This document shows, piece by piece, positions 51,070 through 64,000 of a stretch of 64,000 nucleotides of DNA (positions within the stretch are counted from its first letter, which is position 1; every line of letters starts with the position of its first letter). The DNA comes from Amblyornis subalaris. Taxonomy: Eukaryota; Chordata; Aves; Passeriformes; Ptilonorhynchidae. Both the position numbers and the translations under genes were made by a program. A model generated the notes under the pieces. It worked only from the letters and a program-made list of their open reading frames with translations. It was not told the origin of the DNA and ran no database searches. The stretch lies in the NCBI GenBank assembly GCA_018881555.1, contig JACAXG010000012.1, positions 12,496,181-12,560,180 on the forward strand. Reading direction: 5' to 3'.

Positions 51070-51714
51070 CGCGGCTCCCCGGGCGCAGCCGGCACCGCCA
51101 GGTGGGCGCTGGAAGGAGCCGGACCCGAGGTGAGGGGCGCTGGCGTGAGGGGACCGGGGGGAGCGCGGCGGCGGGAGCGGCACCTGCACCTCGGGGGCTG
51201 GCGCGGCGGGGTGAATGCCCGATCTGACTAACGCTGGCGCTTCCTCACACTGCCCCTGGCTGCTGCCCGACGGTCGCCCACCGAGCTTTACGCTTCGGTG
51301 TCTTTGTACCTGGGGCAGCGGGAGCCCTCTCCTAGCGGTCTTCTTTCCTGGCAGGGACACCCCTGCTCTTCTGTCACCTGTTGCCTGCGCTCNCAAATCC
51401 ACCTCTTGGCTCCTTCTCCACAGCCGCACACTCCCGACGCGTCTCCAGCCCCCTGACGCTGCCCCGCCCGGGAGCGCTCGGAAGCGGACGCGTGTCCCCG
51501 GCGCGGCGCTGACCCTCGTCCGGCTGATCCTGTGCCTGCAACATCGCCGGGCAGCCTCTGCTGAACAGGTGCGGTGCTCCCACCCGCGGGGCTGAGCCGG
51601 CCGGGAGCGGGGGGAACGCGGGAGGGAGCCGGGCGAGGGCAGGGACGGCCGCCCGCGCACTTTGCTCCCGAACCCTGGCGCCTGGATCGCCGCGATCCCC
51701 CGGCAATGCCAGGA

Positions 51715-52319
51715 AAGGAGTTAGAGAGGGGCCAGAAGGGAGTCTTGGGGTACATCGGGAAGAGCGTCGAGGGAGGTGATCTTCCCCCTGTGCTCGGCCC
51801 TAGCAAGGCACATCTGGAGTGCTGTGTCCAGGTCTGGGCTTCTCAGTACAAGACGGACAAGGAACTACTGGAGAGGGTCCAGCAGAGGCCACTAAGATGA
51901 TGAGGGATCTGCAGCATCTCTCATACAAGGAGAGACACTGGGAGCTGAGCCTGTTTAGTCTGGAGAACAGAAGACTGAGAGGGGATCTCATAAATGCATA
52001 TAAATATCTCAGAGGTGGGTGCCAAGAGGATGGTGCCAGGCTCTTTTCGGTGGTGCCCAGTGACAGGACGAGGAGCAGTGGCCACAAACTAAAATACGAG
52101 AAGTTCCACCTCAACATGAGGAAGAACTTCTTTACATTGAGGGTGGCAGAGCACTGGAACAACTGCCCAGGGAGGTCATGGAGTCTCCCTGTTTGGAAAC
52201 ATTCCAAACCCACCTGGACATGTTCCTCTGGCACCTGCTCCAGGTGACCCGGCCTTGGCAGAGGGGACGGACTGGATGGTCTCCAGAACTCCCTTCCTAA
52301 CCTAACAGTTCTGCGAGGC
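51715..52319 (+). mobile_element. CR1 LINE, 3' portion, abutting the STAT1 CpG island
   Basis: Ordered CR1 words in sense: GGGCCAGAAGGGAGTCTTGG-like start, GTCGAGGGAGGTGATCTTCC, AGGTCTGGGCTTCTCAG, CTGTTTAGTCTGGAGAA, CTTCTTTACATTGAGGGTGG, GCACTGGAACAACTGCCCAG, and a diverged terminal AGTTCTGCGAGGCT. It is 5' truncated with no intact coding frame. It lies in the inferred STAT1 5' intron. Confidence 0.9.
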
Positions 52320-53695
52320 TGAGCTGCCCAAGTGAAACACACCCTTGAGCACAGTTATTACGACGCACACAAACCCCCAGAGCTACTAATACATCACCCA
52401 TTTAGGAGCTTCCAGCAGGGCTCTTTTTCTCCAGACACACCTGTGGGCTGTGATCACATCACCCTTCCCTTGGATAAGGGCAGAAGAGCAAAAGGAGCTG
52501 TCCATCCTACACCACCTCACTTGATTTTTCAACATCAAGCTGAGCCCTGTGTCCCACTACTGGCCTCTCTGATGCCTTATCCACAAAAAGGTGTTGACTC
52601 ACCCTTTTTCTGATATTTTCNAGCTTGTATCCCCAAGGGTCATGTTTGCTGCTTTATTACATTGCTCTGTAACCACCTCCCTGGATGGTTCTCAGCNTCC
52701 ACTCCTAAGTCCTTTCCCACTCTGGTTGCTTTAAGACACAGGAAGATTGGGGTACATCCTCATTTAAGCACTAGGGAAAGCAACAGACTGACTTCATGCA
52801 TTTAGACAAATTCTTCCAGCTTTCCTCACCGATGTTGTGTTTAACTGCTTGCCTTGGGGCCACTACAGCACACACAAGTGCTGTGTTACCTGTAGTGTGA
52901 AGAGCATACACATCAAAAGCCTCAAGGCCCTCACTTTAAACACAACAGCATTTTTGGTTCCTTTGCTTCTCACACATAGCACATGCCACTCAGCAACCGA
53001 GGGCACTGGCATACAAACACTAAAGGATTTAGCAGGAAGGCACACAGAAGAGAATCCTTCACCCTGATGCTGCCCTGTTCTTTGGGTGGGTCCTGTCATC
53101 CTTTNTTAAGGGTTGCCTGAGTGGATTTGCATCTCACCACTCGTGTTCTCAGCCTGGACATATTTTTACATGCCATTTCCTCTACAAGATGATAACCTGC
53201 AGCCTAGAAGACTAACTGATCTGCTGCTAGAGACCATACATCAGAACTAAAGCCACTCTGTCATAAAAGTGTTATGACTAAGAGAAGCCATTCTGTGCAA
53301 CATTAGTTCATTCAATCTGTATGTGCTGCACAGGTTACTCGAATTTAGGCTGAAAATGTGATCATGAGAACTAAAGCATATAGCAGAAAAAACATCTTAC
53401 CAGTACTTCACCATTTTTAGATCTAATTAATTTTCAGAGAAGATGAGTGGAGGCACAAATAGCAACTGAAAATGGGCACTTAGAGGGGTCTTTGGTTTTT
53501 CATTCNCACTCTTGGTGGTGAGGAGTACATCTGCACCAACAAAACGTGAAATTCCACAAGCAGGATCTCAGTCATGCAGAGTACAGGTATCAAACACACA
53601 GGTCCTCATTCCCATATCCCTGCTAAGCAAGAGAGCAATAACACTGCCAGTGTCCTAAATGCCGTGAAGAGGGGTTCAGAGGAAAAAAAAGTACC
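52320..53695 (+). other. Inferred STAT1 5' intron, unassigned part
   Basis: Moderately C-rich sequence with several Ns. No exon, tRNA or transposon termini recognised. Confidence 0.5.
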
Positions 53696-54224
53696 ATGCA
53701 GCCAACTCAACTCACTCCCTTCCCCCTCCTCCCCATGTNGTGGGATGGGGAGAGGATCAGAANAGTGAAAGTTAGGAACATTGTGGGTTGATATAAAGAC
53801 AGTTTAACAGGTAAAGCAAAAGCCATGTACAGAAGCAAAGCGAAAGACAGGTGTTCAGCCATCCCAGGAAAGCCAGGCTCCATCACACCTGGCATTTGTC
53901 TTCCCAAGTCACTGCTATCACACAAAATGTCCCCTTTTCCTCTTCCTTTGTCCAGCTCTACATGCTGAGCATGATGCCATATGATATGGAATATCCCTTT
54001 TGTCAGTTGTGGGCAGCTGTTCAGCTGCCGCAATTCCTTGTGCACCCCCAGCCCTGGTGGGGTGGAGTGAGAATTAGAGAAGGCCTTGATGCTGTGTAAG
54101 CCCTGCTCAGCTGTAACAAAAACATCNTTGAATTACCAACACTGTTTCCAGCACAAACCCAAAACACAGCCCCATACTAGTTACTGTGAACAAAATTAAC
54201 TTTGTCCCAGCCAAAATCAGCACA
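53696..54224. mobile_element. Second LTR-like element, same family, 5' part diverged or missing
   Basis: Collinear with the element at 40499-41047 in the same orientation. Shared words include ATAAAGACAGTTTAAC, GGTAAAGCAAAAGCCA, CAACACTGTTTCCAGCACAAA and the end CCAGCCAAAATCAGCACA. The TGTTGTGGTTTAAC start is not recognisable, so the left boundary is approximate and no target-site duplication was found. It ends about 120 bp before the STAT1 coding exon 1. Confidence 0.72.
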
Positions 54225-54258
54225 TCCTCCAATTTGTCAGTGTTCATGAAAACTTTAA

Positions 54259-63035
<8,777 letters not shown>

Positions 63036-64000
63036 GTATGTTGCATTTTTTTCATCCCTCTTATATAATGGTAAACAGTCCCCATGTTCAGAAACCAAAG
63101 GGCAATCATGTTATACATGTTTAGTAGGCCAGGAGCAGGCTGGTTCTCCATTGCAGCAGGTACATCCCCTTTTCTTACCCATTCCCTTGCTCTAAATCTC
63201 TCTCTGCCACCAGAGACATGTCACAAAATACAAATAGCCTCTGCTTCTGCCACCAGCTCCACAGAGGGGAGCTCACTACTGCTGGGTGAGGCAGCAAATC
63301 AGGCACAGGGCAGGACCTGGGCAACAGCCACGTGTGTTGGGGTGTTTCACTTGCATTAGCACAATGTGACCGTGTAGAATTGAACTTCATTTCCAGTAAC
63401 ATAATTCAGTCATGCCTCTAAAATATCTTACTTTTTGGGCAGCATCTAGTAAGGAAGGTAGTTATCCTAAAGCTGTCTTTGAATTAGGGGTATAAGCAAC
63501 GTACCTTTATCATAGGACATGTTCTTAAGTAGAGAAAAAAAAATTACAGCAATCTAAACCGACTAATACCAATCTTCCATATTTTTATAAGCAGTTCAGG
63601 TGAATTTAACACTTCAAGGGCAGGGAAAGAAGTATAACAGGCTGTCTAAAATAACAACAGGAACTATGCTTTTAAGAAAGCAAGTGGCTTTTTGTCTTTC
63701 CGGTCAAGTAATTTTGTTCACTTGAAATGGCTCTAGGGTCCAGAAACTTGCAAAGAATAGGGAAAAAGTAAAAAAATTTGTATGTGGATGTGGGAGGTAA
63801 GGCTTTGAGAAGTGCACCAGATAAAATGCAACTCAGTAAAATCCCAGGTGGTGGGAAAACCAATTCAAGTGATGCAGCAATTTATTCAACAAATTTAAAA
63901 GCAGATTTAGAGTGGCAGAACTATATTTTGTCCCCTCAGAGCAGGAGTTGAAATCTATATAGTAAAAGAAAGTACTTCCTTTGATTATAAAGCCCCATAG
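63036..64000 (+). other. STAT1: STAT1 intron 10, cut by the window edge
   Basis: I searched for the next small DNA-binding-domain exon and did not find it. No repeat was recognised. The gene continues to the right. Confidence 0.6.

Larger units (their letters stand above)
50855..51715 (+). promoter_or_regulatory. STAT1: CpG island, probable STAT1 promoter and first non-coding exon
   Basis: GC- and CpG-dense block with GC boxes (CCCCGCCCCGG near 51028). It contains an ISRE-type, a GAS-type, an E-box and an NRF1-type site within about 110 bp. Strong 5' splice-site matches follow: CCAG then GTGGGC at 51101/51102 and CCGAG then GTGAGG at 51129/51130, either of which could end a 5' UTR exon joined to the acceptor at 54345. 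The first STAT1 coding exon has only one base before its ATG, so such an exon is required. The transcription start cannot be fixed by eye. Confidence 0.75.

Noticed and set aside
50863..51660. 265-codon minus-strand frame and other long frames in the STAT1 island
   Set aside because: Same compositional artefact of a CpG island; no recognisable protein and several mutually overlapping frames.
63996..64000. Terminal CATAG as the acceptor of STAT1 exon 11
   Set aside because: No exon sequence follows within the window, so it cannot be tested.

Overview
This is vertebrate nuclear DNA, most likely from a bird. It has intron-rich genes with canonical GT-AG splice sites, two GC-rich CpG islands in an AT-rich background, several CR1 LINE fragments ending in the typical tandem ATTCTATG-like tail, and two related LTR-type elements of a kind I associate with birds. 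I cannot name the species. Isolated single Ns are scattered through the non-coding sequence, but none falls in a coding exon I mapped.

Layout. Bases 1-7395 are upstream intergenic sequence with no recognisable gene, apart from one unexplained C-rich, G-poor block at about 4530-5335. A CpG island at about 7990-8445 lies between CR1 fragments. STAT4 occupies the + strand from its ATG at 11047 to its stop at 48155. I could assemble all 23 coding exons: 2,250 nt including the stop, encoding 749 residues, one more than human STAT4. The STAT4 3' UTR and a short intergenic interval follow. A second CpG island (about 50855-51715) carries a cluster of interferon-response-like sites and is the probable STAT1 promoter. 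STAT1, also on the + strand, has its ATG at 54346. Its first ten coding exons (about 367 codons) are present, and the gene runs off the right edge of the window.

How the genes relate. Both encode JAK-activated transcription factors. STAT4 mainly serves IL-12 signalling and Th1/NK interferon-gamma production. STAT1 executes the type I and type II interferon responses. They sit head to tail, and eight of the ten comparable coding exons have identical lengths and phases, so the tandem-duplication origin is visible directly in the gene structure. This STAT4-STAT1 order is the conserved vertebrate arrangement.

The most notable non-routine observations are: a degenerate, frame-preserving duplicate of part of STAT4 exon 20 (the end of the SH2 region) about 600 bp downstream in the following intron; an ISRE / GAS / E-box / NRF1 cluster within about 110 bp in the STAT1 island; two solo-LTR-like elements of one family, in STAT4 intron 16 and in the STAT1 5' intron; weak or competing 5' splice sites on STAT4 exons 8 and 20; and an 18-nt STAT4 microexon.
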